A DNA stretch of 64,000 nucleotides, from assembly GCA_008501635.1 (NCBI GenBank), contig QQUJ01000010.1, positions 124,001 to 188,000 of the forward strand. The letters run 5' to 3'. Below, piece by piece: positions 17,830 to 25,761 of the stretch; the first letter of the stretch is position 1; each line of letters opens with the position of its first letter. This DNA is from Pseudomonadota bacterium (GTDB lineage Bacteria; Pseudomonadota; Gammaproteobacteria; QQUJ01). A program made the translations under genes and the position numbers. The notes beneath the pieces were generated by a model that did no database searches, was not told the DNA's origin, and was given only the letters and a program-made list of their open reading frames with translations.

Positions 17830-18631
17830 GCGAGCCAATACGCTGCCCGTGCAATCCAATTGGCGGTTGCCGCGGCTGCGACGCGATGCGCTCACGGTGT
17901 GGCGACGCAACGTCATGGTCTGGCGCAAATTGATGCTCGCCAGTATTACCATCAATTTCGGCGAGCCGTTCCTCTATCTGCTCGGTTTGGGGTACGGCTT
18001 GGGCTTTTTCATCGGCGAAATGGCAGGTATGCCCTACCTCACTTTCCTTGCCACCGGTATTGTCGCCGCTTCCGCCATGCAGACTGCAACCTTCGAAGCG
18101 ATGTATTCGGTCTTTACGCGCATGGTGCCGCAGAACACCTTCGAAGCGCAGCTTGCCACGCCGCTGGAGGTGGAGGACGTGCTCGCCGGGGAGATGCTGT
18201 GGTGTGCCTCGAAGGCGCTGCTCTCGGGTATCGCCATACTCATCGTCGCCTATCTGTTGGGCGCGGTGGAGGGGGTGCGTCCCCTGTTGGCGATACCGGT
18301 GATCTTTGTCGTAGGGCTCTGTTTCGCCGGACCCGCGCTGATCATGACCGCACTCTCGCCCAACTACGATTTCTTCGTCTACTACCAGACGCTGGCGTTG
18401 ACGCCGATGTTTCTGCTGTGCGGTGTTTTCTACCCCGTCGATACGCTTCCCAGCGTGGTGCAATCGGTGATACAGCTGTTGCCGCTGGCGCATGCGGTGA
18501 TGTTGGTGCGACCCCTGATTGCCGGGTTGGAAGTGACCAATGTGTTGCTGCATATCGCCGTAATGCTCGCGTATGCGGGAGTGGGCTACTACATCGCCGT
18601 GGTGCTGGTGCGCAGGCGTTTGCTCAAGTAG
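17813..18631 (+). CDS. ABC exporter permease, NodJ type
   Basis: 272 residues, ABC-2 family, with six hydrophobic segments. NodJ-like pieces include WRRNVMVWRKL, INFGEPFLYLLGLGYGLG, the ATFEAMYSVFTRM loop and FLLCGVFYPVDTLP. Paired with the overlapping NodI-type ATPase it should form a homodimeric inner-membrane exporter. The ATG at 17813 lies inside the ATPase gene; CTGGAAAT-type ribosome sites are not obvious, consistent with coupled translation. Confidence 0.9.
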   Translation: MSCVTERANTLPVQSNWRLPRLRRDALTVWRRNVMVWRKLMLASITINFGEPFLYLLGLGYGLGFFIGEMAGMPYLTFLATGIVAASAMQTATFEAMYSVFTRMVPQNTFEAQLATPLEVEDVLAGEMLWCASKALLSGIAILIVAYLLGAVEGVRPLLAIPVIFVVGLCFAGPALIMTALSPNYDFFVYYQTLALTPMFLLCGVFYPVDTLPSVVQSVIQLLPLAHAVMLVRPLIAGLEVTNVLLHIAVMLAYAGVGYYIAVVLVRRRLLK

Positions 18632-18976
18632 GCGACGCAGGTGAGTGGTCGCCCGATTTGTCGCGAACGACAGCGATCCGACGTGATTCGCGTCAAACTT
18701 CTTGGTGGCCGAGGTTTCCATAAGAAATTGACGTGCTATATTCGGGAGTGTGAAACTCGAGCGAATCGCGTTGCTGCGCAGGAGACCGATGAACCATAGG
18801 CGTAGCTGGAACGACTTACGCTACGCGAAGGGGCGAGTGAGTTTGGTAATCCCTCGCACTCGCCTGCACGAATAAGTGGGCCTCATAAACATCGTTCGGC
18901 GTCTGCCGGGAGGGTTCGGCGGAAGTTCAAAGCCGCGTGCCAAACATACAAGCAAAAAACCACAGGGAGTCTGACC
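18632..18976 (+). other. 345-base intergenic leader with two perfect hairpins
   Basis: Between the permease and the CsgG-like gene. Two perfect stems sit back to back: GCGTAGC with GCTACGC (18800-18826, 7 bp) and GGCGAGTG with CACTCGCC (18832-18864, 8 bp); a third weaker stem with one G-T pair lies near 18911-18930. An open frame of 28 codons from ATG 18789 to TAA 18875 is preceded by AGGAG and spans both stems. Either a structured RNA leader or a leader peptide is possible. No riboswitch class was recognised. Confidence 0.45.
18789..18875 (+). CDS. Possible 28-residue leader peptide
   Basis: A short open frame beginning ATGAACCATAGG and ending at TAA, too short for routine gene finding. CAGGAG lies 5 bases upstream of the ATG. 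The predicted peptide is very basic (MNHRRSWNDLRYAKGR and on) with no signal sequence. Because the same bases form two perfect hairpins, conservation may be at RNA rather than protein level. Treat as a candidate. Confidence 0.25.
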   Translation: MNHRRSWNDLRYAKGRVSLVIPRTRLHE

Positions 18977-19972
18977 ATGTCATTTTCATCACCATTTCCT
19001 TACGGTCGTGCATTTTGGATCGCGCTGTTTACCACCCTTTTCCTGGGCGGCTGCGTCACCCTCGATGGTGGCGGCACCAAAACCAATGTCACCTCGCAGA
19101 GCAGCCAGGACATCAACCAGGCCAGAGCCGAGGCCTACGATGGACCCAAGGCACGCATCGCCGTTGCCCGTTTCACCGATAAGTCAGGAGGCGGCTGGTA
19201 TAACCGCTCGCTGGGAGACGGTATGGCCGACCAACTCACCACCGCGCTGGTGCAATCCAACCGCTTCATCGTGCTGGAGCGACAGGCACTGGGTGAAGTG
19301 CTCGGAGAACAGGATCTGGGGGGCGGCGGCCGCATCAAACAGGGCACGGAAGCGAAGATCGGTGAGATCGAAGGCGCGGAGATTCTGGTCGTGGCTGCCG
19401 TTACCGAGTTCTCAGGCAACGCGGGTGGCACCAAAGGTGGTGTAGGGGGTAGCAGCGGCGGTTTGCTCGGCTCCATCTTCGGCGGTATCCGTAAAGCGCA
19501 CATGGCGATCGATCTGCGGCTGGTCGATGCAACGTCGTCCCGCGTGCTCTATGCAACCAGCGTCGAGGGTGAATCGACCGACGTCAATCTTGGCGGCGCG
19601 CTTGGCAACTATTACGGGGGCGGTGCCCTCGGCGGCGCGCTCAGCAGTTGGAAGAACACCCCCATCGAAAAGGCGTTGCGGCAGGTGATCAACGAAGCGG
19701 TGAACGTCGTTGTCAAGCACACTCCGCAGCAGTTTTATCGCCACGGTGGTGCCGGCGCCAAGCCCATGGCCAGCTCCGGCCCCAGCCGAGCCGAGGTCAA
19801 GACGATGCAGACACTGCTCAACAAACTCGGCTATCCAGCCGGCACGCCCGATGGCCTGATGGGCAGAAATTCCCGCGCGGCGATTCGCGCGTTTCAGACC
19901 GATAACAAACTGACCGTTACCGGCGATCTGGATAGCGCCACGATGGCGGCATTGCGTAAAGCCGCGCAGTAA
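18977..19972 (+). CDS. CsgG/HfaB-like outer-membrane lipoprotein with peptidoglycan-binding domain
   Basis: 331 residues. A lipobox LGGC places the lipidated cysteine at residue 26. The middle region (about 55-250) has CsgG features: RIAVARFTDKSGGGWYNRSLGDGMADQL, RFIVLERQALGEV, and IDLRLVDATSSRVLYATSVEG. A glycine/serine-rich stretch (about 150-170) falls where CsgG inserts into the membrane. Residues about 270-331 form a PG_binding_1 domain (MQTLLNKLGYPAGTPDGLMG, AAIRAFQ), unusual for CsgG itself, which is about 260 residues. It may form an outer-membrane channel or sensor tethered to the cell wall. No curli subunit, csgE or csgF is present. AGGGAG precedes the ATG. Confidence 0.85.
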   Translation: MSFSSPFPYGRAFWIALFTTLFLGGCVTLDGGGTKTNVTSQSSQDINQARAEAYDGPKARIAVARFTDKSGGGWYNRSLGDGMADQLTTALVQSNRFIVLERQALGEVLGEQDLGGGGRIKQGTEAKIGEIEGAEILVVAAVTEFSGNAGGTKGGVGGSSGGLLGSIFGGIRKAHMAIDLRLVDATSSRVLYATSVEGESTDVNLGGALGNYYGGGALGGALSSWKNTPIEKALRQVINEAVNVVVKHTPQQFYRHGGAGAKPMASSGPSRAEVKTMQTLLNKLGYPAGTPDGLMGRNSRAAIRAFQTDNKLTVTGDLDSATMAALRKAAQ

Positions 19973-19996
19973 CCGGTCCAAACCGGATTGGAGAAT

Positions 19997-20034
19997 GGGG
20001 CTGATGCACTCAGTGCATCAGCCCCGTTCTTTTG
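19997..20034 (+). terminator. Rho-independent terminator
   Basis: A 14-base arm starting GGGGCTGATGCAC is followed immediately by its exact inverse ending GCCCC, then GTTCTTTT. It lies 25 bases after the CsgG-like gene stop and is the strongest hairpin in the region. Confidence 0.9.
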
Positions 20035-20099
20035 GCGCCTCCGTGTTTGATACCTGTTCCGGTGTTGCGCTGGTATGTGGAGACGACTAGCCTCGGAGC

Positions 20100-20885
20100 A
20101 TGTGTCTGATCCTGGTCGCCTATCGTCACCATCCGCGCTATCACCTGATCATTGCCGCCAACCGTGACGAGTTTTTCCAGCGTCCCACCGCGCCCGCAGC
20201 GTGGTGGGGGAGTCGTCGCAGGGTGCTGGCGGGCCGCGACCTCGAGGCGGGTGGTACCTGGCTGGGTGTGACGCGCGGCGGGCGTTTCGCGGCGCTGACC
20301 AATTACCGGGATCCTCCGGCCCATCGACCGGAGGCGCCCTCGCGGGGTGCGCTGGTGACCGGGTATCTGGAAGGGGATCAGACGCCGGCCACCTACCTTG
20401 ATACGCTATCCCGGCAGGCCGGTGCCTACAACGGCTTCAATCTGCTGGTCGCGGATCGGCACGCGCTCTACGGGTACTCCAACCGGGGCGACGCTGTCCA
20501 ACAGCTGCAGCCGGGTGTGCACGGTATCAGCAACGGGCTGTTGGATGAGCCTTGGGCCAAGGTGACGCGGGGGCGGGCGTCACTGGATGCCGCGGTAGCG
20601 ACAGGGGGCGATCCCGACGTGGATGCATTGCTGGCCCTGTTGGCCGACCGCCGCCCCGTGACGGATGAGCACCTTCCGCACACCGGCATCGGCGAGGAGT
20701 GGGAGCGGCTGCTCTCGTCCCGATTTATCGCCGCACCCGGTTACGGAACACGTTGCTCGACGGTCCTGTTATGGGATGTCGAGGGCAGGGTTCGGTTTGT
20801 CGAGCGCAGTTTTGATGCGCTGGGCGGAGTGAGTGGTACGGTGGATTCCGTTTTCGAAATCGATGAACCGGAGATCCGGGTGTAG
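20100..20885 (+). CDS. NRDE-family (TANGO2-like) protein
   Basis: 261 residues starting MCLILVAYRHHP, where Cys2 would become the N-terminal nucleophile after methionine removal. The family name motif NRDEFF appears at about residues 21-26, followed by GGTWLGVTRGGRFAALTNYR. This is the NRDE fold related to human TANGO2, which is linked to haem or lipid handling, though the bacterial role is unproven. Length is normal for the family. The start codon has little spacing from a GGAG, but the MC start is required by the family. Confidence 0.9.
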   Translation: MCLILVAYRHHPRYHLIIAANRDEFFQRPTAPAAWWGSRRRVLAGRDLEAGGTWLGVTRGGRFAALTNYRDPPAHRPEAPSRGALVTGYLEGDQTPATYLDTLSRQAGAYNGFNLLVADRHALYGYSNRGDAVQQLQPGVHGISNGLLDEPWAKVTRGRASLDAAVATGGDPDVDALLALLADRRPVTDEHLPHTGIGEEWERLLSSRFIAAPGYGTRCSTVLLWDVEGRVRFVERSFDALGGVSGTVDSVFEIDEPEIRV

Positions 20886-20940
20886 ACCTACGCCATGCCC
20901 AGCTGGCCGTAGTGTTGTAACGCTTTAACTGGAAGGACGA

Positions 20941-22164
20941 ATGATGCAGTCGACTAGCCTTACGTTTCCCAACGCCCAGGGGCAGCAACTGGCTGCGCGG
21001 CTCGATCTGCCGGTGACCGGTCAGGCGGTGGCCTACGCGCTGTTCGCGCACTGCTTTACCTGCAGCAAGAATCTCAAGGCGGTCGCCAACATTACCCGCG
21101 CACTGGCGCGCGAGGGGATTGCTACGCTGCGCTTCGATTTCACGGGGTTGGGAGAGAGCGAAGGAGATTTCGCTGACACCCATTTCTCCTCCAATGTCGA
21201 CGATCTGATCGCGGCCGCCGCATTTCTCAGCCAGCAGCATCAGGCGCCGAGCATTCTCATCGGCCATTCGCTGGGCGGTGCTGCGGTGTTGCAGGCCGCC
21301 GGCCGTATTGCATCGGTCGCCGCGGTGGCCACCATCGGTGCGCCCAGCGATCCCGAACATGTGACGCGCTTGCTGGGTGACCAAAAAGCCGTCATTGCGG
21401 AACGGGGTGAGGCCGAAGTAACCCTGGCGGGCCGCACCTTCCGTATCAGGAAAACCTTTCTCGACGATCTTGCCGAACAGAAGATGCGTGAAACCATCCA
21501 TACGCTGCGCAAGCCGCTGCTCATCCTTCATTCGCCGCTCGACGCCACGGTGGGTGTGGAGAACGCCGCGCGTATCTTTCAGGCTGCCATGCACCCAAAG
21601 AGTTACATCTCTCTCGACAAGGCCGATCATCTGCTCAGCCAGGAGCGCGACTCCCTCTATGCCGGTTCGGTCATCGCAGCGTGGGCGGCGAACTATCTGG
21701 AAGCGCATCCCCGCGACCTGTGCGGCGACAGGCTGGGCGACAATCGGGTGGTCTCGCGCACCGGATCGGGAAGCTTCACGACGGAGATCTGTGCCAACGG
21801 CCATGCCTTGATCGCTGATGAACCGATCGCGGTGGGTGGGGCCAATGCGGGACCTTCCCCCTATGAGCTGCTCGCAGCGGCACTGGGCGCTTGCACCACG
21901 ATGACTCTGCAGATGTACGCCAAGCGCAAGAAATGGCCGCTGGAGGCGGCGCAGGTCTACCTCCACCATCAGAAGATTCACGCCAACGATTGCGACGAGT
22001 GCGAAACCACCTCCGGAATGATCGACCAGATCGAGCGCGAGGTGGAGCTGATCGGGCCGCTCGATGATGAGCAGCGTCAGCGCCTGTTGGAGATCGCCGA
22101 TCGCTGCCCGGTGCATCGCACGTTGCATGCAGAAATACGCGTTCCGACGCGTCTCAAGGAGTAG
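20941..22164 (+). CDS. Bifunctional alpha/beta hydrolase - OsmC fusion
   Basis: 407 residues joining two domains. Residues 1-255 are an alpha/beta hydrolase with nucleophile elbow GHSLGGAA at about 103 and partners D and H in LHSPLDATVG and LDKADHLL. Residues 270-405 are an OsmC/Ohr-type peroxidase domain with GPSPYELLAAALGACTTMTL and DRCPVHRTL containing the two redox cysteines. OsmC proteins reduce organic peroxides with thiols, so the fusion could couple ester cleavage to peroxide removal. GGAAGGA lies upstream of tandem ATGs (20941, 20944). The fused form recurs in Proteobacteria. Confidence 0.92.
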   Translation: MMQSTSLTFPNAQGQQLAARLDLPVTGQAVAYALFAHCFTCSKNLKAVANITRALAREGIATLRFDFTGLGESEGDFADTHFSSNVDDLIAAAAFLSQQHQAPSILIGHSLGGAAVLQAAGRIASVAAVATIGAPSDPEHVTRLLGDQKAVIAERGEAEVTLAGRTFRIRKTFLDDLAEQKMRETIHTLRKPLLILHSPLDATVGVENAARIFQAAMHPKSYISLDKADHLLSQERDSLYAGSVIAAWAANYLEAHPRDLCGDRLGDNRVVSRTGSGSFTTEICANGHALIADEPIAVGGANAGPSPYELLAAALGACTTMTLQMYAKRKKWPLEAAQVYLHHQKIHANDCDECETTSGMIDQIEREVELIGPLDDEQRQRLLEIADRCPVHRTLHAEIRVPTRLKE

Positions 22165-22242
22165 TGATCGTTCTTTGGCACCGGTTCCGATGCTTGTGCT
22201 GGCGCGAAGAACGCCGGCAAAACTCTCAAGACAAACCGCGCC

Positions 22243-23736
22243 TTAGCGGTTAGGACGATTGAAAGTGGCCGCCAGCAGCCGGGGTACGCTGTCGCCGTGC
22301 AGGGGACTCAGCTCCATGATGCGCAGCCGCTGACGGCTGAGATCGTTGCGGTGGCGCTCATAGACCGCGGGGTCGAACCAGCGTGCGCCGATCAGGGCGT
22401 AGATGGCATCCGGATGGCGTTGCGCCTCGTAGAACTGGTAGACCAGGTAATACCCTTCCGCGATCCGTTGGCGATCCTGAGCGCTCAACTCGCTGGGCGC
22501 GCCCTGCAGTTCAGGCAGCGTCAGCGGGTCACCGATATAAATCAGGTTTGGATTATCCACGCGCGGATGGTTGGCGCGATAGATGTGCGGCCACAGGATC
22601 GGTTCCTCATAGTGCCGATCCGACAGCCGCCACAGGCTGTCGCCGGTGCTGACCGAATAGGTTATGGCACTGAAAAAAGGCTGTAGCGCGCCACTGGTGG
22701 AGGTGGGCACCTGTGCGATGGGTGAGCGCTCGGGTGTGTCGATCGTGGTGGTTGTCGCCGCGGTCGAAAGATCGGCTCCGGCCGCGTTGAGTACCGGTTC
22801 TACAGGCGGTGTGGTAGAGGCGATCGGTTGCCCTGATTCGGGCAGCGCTTCACCCATCTCGCGAGCCAGGGCGTCGGGCCGATGAGTTTGCCAGGTGTCG
22901 GGTTCCGCAGGTGTGGAGACCCTGGCCTCCCCGCGGATGGGCGCAGCAGTGTCGGGTTGATGCTCGAGCGGTGCAGCGAGTGGCGGAGGCGGTTCTTCTG
23001 TCGTTGCGACGCTGGCCGGCGGTTCAGTGGCGGGCATCTCCCCGGATGACGCGGTGTCGTTTTCCATGGGCCGGGGCGCTGTCAGTGCTTGCATACTGGT
23101 TGTGGCGCCGGGCTCGGTCGCGGTGTCCGGTAAGAGCGGCGGCGCTACCGATTTTTCGGTGTCGACCACGCGGGTGGTCACACGCTCATCTTTGCTGGGT
23201 AGCAGCAGTATCACCAACACCGCGACAGCGGCGAGGAGCGCGGCAGCCGCCATCCAGCGACGCTCGGGTTGTTGCCTTGCGGCCGGCGCCTCGGGAGGTG
23301 GGGCGCCGATGACGCGCCCCGCATCCGGCTCTGGAGCCCTGGCCGCGGGTCGTATCGGCGGTGCCGTTGCCGAGGCTATCGCCTTTGGCACGGCCTCGGC
23401 CTCGGCGACCGGCAGCGGGACCGGGATGGGATGGATGGGTTCGATCCGGTCGAGCAGTGCCTTGGCCGGTGTAAAAAGCACCCGCCGATGAGCGGCGATG
23501 ACCAGCGGCGCGCCGGTCCGCGGATTGATGCCCTTGCGGGCGGCGACCGCTTTGAGGCGAAAGGTGCCGAACTGATGCAGCCGCACCGCACCATCGCGGA
23601 TCAGACCGTCGCGGATCAGATCGAGCATTCCCTTGGCCGCCTGATGCAGCAACGTCACGCGCTCGCGAACATCGGCCTGGCCCTCGGCCTTGGCGATCTC
23701 CTTGCTCAACGCGCCGGTGAAAACCCGCCGGGTCAT
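22243..23736 (-). CDS. HU-type DNA-binding domain fused to membrane segment and LysM
   Basis: 497 residues with a striking layout. Residues 1-95 are an HU/IHF domain: LHQFGTFRLKAVAARKG with the canonical DNA-arm INPRTGAPLVI. Residues 100-160 are proline/alanine-rich, 161-179 a single membrane helix, and 185-345 a long Pro/Thr/Ala/Glu spacer. Residues 358-408 are LysM (YSVSTGDSLWRLSDRHYE, then NPNLIYIGDPLTLP), followed by a helical tail. The likely orientation is DNA-binding in the cytoplasm and peptidoglycan-binding in the periplasm, which would connect nucleoid to cell wall. It overlaps the preceding small HU gene by 4 bases, so the two are one operon. Function beyond the domains is not known to me. 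Confidence 0.85.
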   Translation of the reverse strand: MTRRVFTGALSKEIAKAEGQADVRERVTLLHQAAKGMLDLIRDGLIRDGAVRLHQFGTFRLKAVAARKGINPRTGAPLVIAAHRRVLFTPAKALLDRIEPIHPIPVPLPVAEAEAVPKAIASATAPPIRPAARAPEPDAGRVIGAPPPEAPAARQQPERRWMAAAALLAAVAVLVILLLPSKDERVTTRVVDTEKSVAPPLLPDTATEPGATTSMQALTAPRPMENDTASSGEMPATEPPASVATTEEPPPPLAAPLEHQPDTAAPIRGEARVSTPAEPDTWQTHRPDALAREMGEALPESGQPIASTTPPVEPVLNAAGADLSTAATTTTIDTPERSPIAQVPTSTSGALQPFFSAITYSVSTGDSLWRLSDRHYEEPILWPHIYRANHPRVDNPNLIYIGDPLTLPELQGAPSELSAQDRQRIAEGYYLVYQFYEAQRHPDAIYALIGARWFDPAVYERHRNDLSRQRLRIMELSPLHGDSVPRLLAATFNRPNR

Positions 23737-24020
23737 GAGGGTTCAGGTTCCTGGATTTCGGCCTTGAGTTTGGCCGCAGGGCGAAAATGCGGACGGCGAT
23801 GTCCGGGTATCAGGGCCTCGGCGTCGGCGTTTGGCAAATAACCTTTGTGGGTGTGCGTGTGCTTGATACCGAAGGTGCCGAAACCGCGCAGCACCACGCT
23901 GTCACCCATCGCCAGGTGGTGGGTGATCGCCTCCAGGTGGGCCTGCACCAAGCGCTTCGCCTCAGCCTTGCTGATGGCCAGTTGTTTGGCGAGGCGCTCG
24001 ACGAGTTCGGTGGTGTTCAT
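23733..24020 (-). CDS. Small HU/IHF-like DNA-binding protein
   Basis: 95 residues: MNTTELVERLAKQLAISKAEAKRLV is the HU helical part and VVLRGFGTFGIK the dimer strand. The usual RNPxTG arm tip is replaced by HTHTHKGYLPNADAEALIPGHRRP, so DNA bending may differ from standard HU. It is the first gene of a two-gene operon with the membrane-anchored HU-LysM protein, overlapping it ATGA-style, and the two may form a heterodimer. The ATG is preceded only by a weak GGG. A repeated GTATTTA occurs twice in the upstream 60 bases. Confidence 0.85.
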   Translation of the reverse strand: MNTTELVERLAKQLAISKAEAKRLVQAHLEAITHHLAMGDSVVLRGFGTFGIKHTHTHKGYLPNADAEALIPGHRRPHFRPAAKLKAEIQEPEPS

Positions 24021-24115
24021 TAAATACCCATATTCAATACGTGTATAAATACTCTAGGTTGATATCGGCAGATTTGCCACAATCCCAAGTCTGATGTGGT
24101 GGCAAACACGCGCCT

Positions 24116-24796
24116 GTGACGGAAGTCGCAGCCCGAACCCTCACGGACAAGGAGCCCTTCACGGTGCTTGGTACTGCGGTTTACGGCCTCGATCTGTTCG
24201 GTACGGGGGTTTTTGCGATCTCCGGAGCGCTTTCCGCGGGACGCAAGCAGATGGACCTGTTCGGCGCGGTGGTGCTCGCGCTGGTAACGGCGGTCGGCGG
24301 CGGAACCTTTCGCGATCTGGTGCTGGGGCGTACACCGGTCTTCTGGGTGGGCGATGCCACTTATATCGTGCTCGCCGTCGGCGCCGGCATCGCCGCTTTC
24401 GTGATGGCGCGTTACGCGCGGTGCCTGATTGGCATGCTGGCGGTGGCCGATGCCGTGGGTCTCGCCACCTTTACCGTGATCGGTACGCGCATTGCGATGG
24501 ATCAGGGTGCGACGCCGGTGATCGCGGTGATGATGGGGGTCATGACCGGCGTGGTGGGCGGCATGCTTCGCGATGTGCTCTCCGGTGAGGTGCCACTGGT
24601 GTTGCGCCGCGAAATCTACGCAACCGCCTCGCTGATCGGCGCGCTGATCTATGTGCTGCTGGCGCAGAACTGGGGGCACTCGCCGGGCAACGTGGGTGCA
24701 GCCGCGCTGGTGACACTGGGCATCCGCTTGGTCGCACTGCGCTGGCATCTCACTCTGCCGCGCTTTCCGCATTGGCACCACAGCGACAGACAATGA
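24116..24796 (+). CDS. TRIC-family cation channel (YadS/UPF0126)
   Basis: 226 residues from GTG with seven hydrophobic segments built as two UPF0126 repeats: FGTGVFAISGALSAGRKQMD with GGGTFRDLVLGR, then ADAVGLATFTVIGTRIA with GGMLRDVLSGEVP. Bacterial TRIC proteins are trimeric monovalent-cation channels in the inner membrane. The stop codon overlaps the ATG of the following DMT transporter (ATGA), indicating coupled translation. It is divergent from the HU operon. Confidence 0.9.
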   Translation: MTEVAARTLTDKEPFTVLGTAVYGLDLFGTGVFAISGALSAGRKQMDLFGAVVLALVTAVGGGTFRDLVLGRTPVFWVGDATYIVLAVGAGIAAFVMARYARCLIGMLAVADAVGLATFTVIGTRIAMDQGATPVIAVMMGVMTGVVGGMLRDVLSGEVPLVLRREIYATASLIGALIYVLLAQNWGHSPGNVGAAALVTLGIRLVALRWHLTLPRFPHWHHSDRQ

Positions 24797-25695
24797 ATCG
24801 CGACCGGAAGGCGTATCTCTTTGCGGGACTCGCCATTGCCGCCTGGTCGACCGTCGCATCGGCCTTCAAGCTGAGTCTGCGGGAACTCTCGCCTGCCGAG
24901 TTGCTGCTCTACGCGTCGCTTACCTCCACCTTGGTGCTGGCCGTGGTGATCGCCTGGCAACATGGCTGGCGCAGTTTGCGCGAGTGGCGGGGAGCGGATT
25001 ATCTTGCCAGCTTTGGACTGGGATTGCTCAATCCGTTTCTCTACTACCTGGTGTTGTTCGGCGCCTACGATCGACTCCCCGCGCAGGAGGCGCAGCCACT
25101 CAACTACGCCTGGCCCATTGTGCTGGTGTTGCTCGCGGCGGTTTTCCTGGGCCAGCGCCTCAAGCCGGCAATATTGCTGGCGATGGGGGTGAGCCTCGCC
25201 GGGGTGGCGGTGATCTCTACGCGCGGTGAATTGCTGGCGATGCGTTTTACCGATCCCGCCGGCGTGTCGCTGGCGCTCGCCAGTACGGTGATTTGGGCCA
25301 GTTACTGGCTGCTCACGCTGCGCGATCGTCGTGATCCGGTAGTGCGTCTGTGGGTGAGTTTTCTGTTTGGCAGTATCGCCATCCTGATCTACGTGTTGTG
25401 CGTCGAACCCTTGCGCATGCCGGGCGTGCGGGGTCTGATGGGCGCGGCCTATGTCGGTTGCTTCGAGATGGGCCTGACCTTTGTCTGGTGGCTGAGCGCC
25501 CTGCGCTATGCGCGCAACGCCGCACAGGTGAGCGGGCTGATTTTTCTTTCACCCTTTATTTCGCTGTTTTTCATTCATTTTACAGTGGGCGAGCCGATCT
25601 ACTCCTCAACAGTGATTGGTCTGGTCCTGATAGTTGGGGGTATCATTGCCCAACGACACTTCCAGGCTAATACCCTGAAGACGGACGTGCAGTGA
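24793..25695 (+). CDS. EamA/DMT-family exporter
   Basis: 300 residues from the ATG overlapping the TRIC gene stop. Ten hydrophobic segments in two EamA repeats are visible, with internal landmarks SLRELSPAELLLYASL, AQEAQPLNYAWPIVLVLLAAVFLGQ and a second repeat beginning SLALASTVIWASYW. DMT exporters move amino acids, nucleosides or metabolites out through the inner membrane; the substrate is not inferable. Co-translation with a TRIC channel suggests a joint role in solute balance, but this is only context. Confidence 0.87.
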   Translation: MNRDRKAYLFAGLAIAAWSTVASAFKLSLRELSPAELLLYASLTSTLVLAVVIAWQHGWRSLREWRGADYLASFGLGLLNPFLYYLVLFGAYDRLPAQEAQPLNYAWPIVLVLLAAVFLGQRLKPAILLAMGVSLAGVAVISTRGELLAMRFTDPAGVSLALASTVIWASYWLLTLRDRRDPVVRLWVSFLFGSIAILIYVLCVEPLRMPGVRGLMGAAYVGCFEMGLTFVWWLSALRYARNAAQVSGLIFLSPFISLFFIHFTVGEPIYSSTVIGLVLIVGGIIAQRHFQANTLKTDVQ

Positions 25696-25761
25696 ACCGC
25701 GCTGGCGCTGCGGGACCATCGAGGCCGATAACAGAGAAGATGCGCCTCACCATAAAAGACG

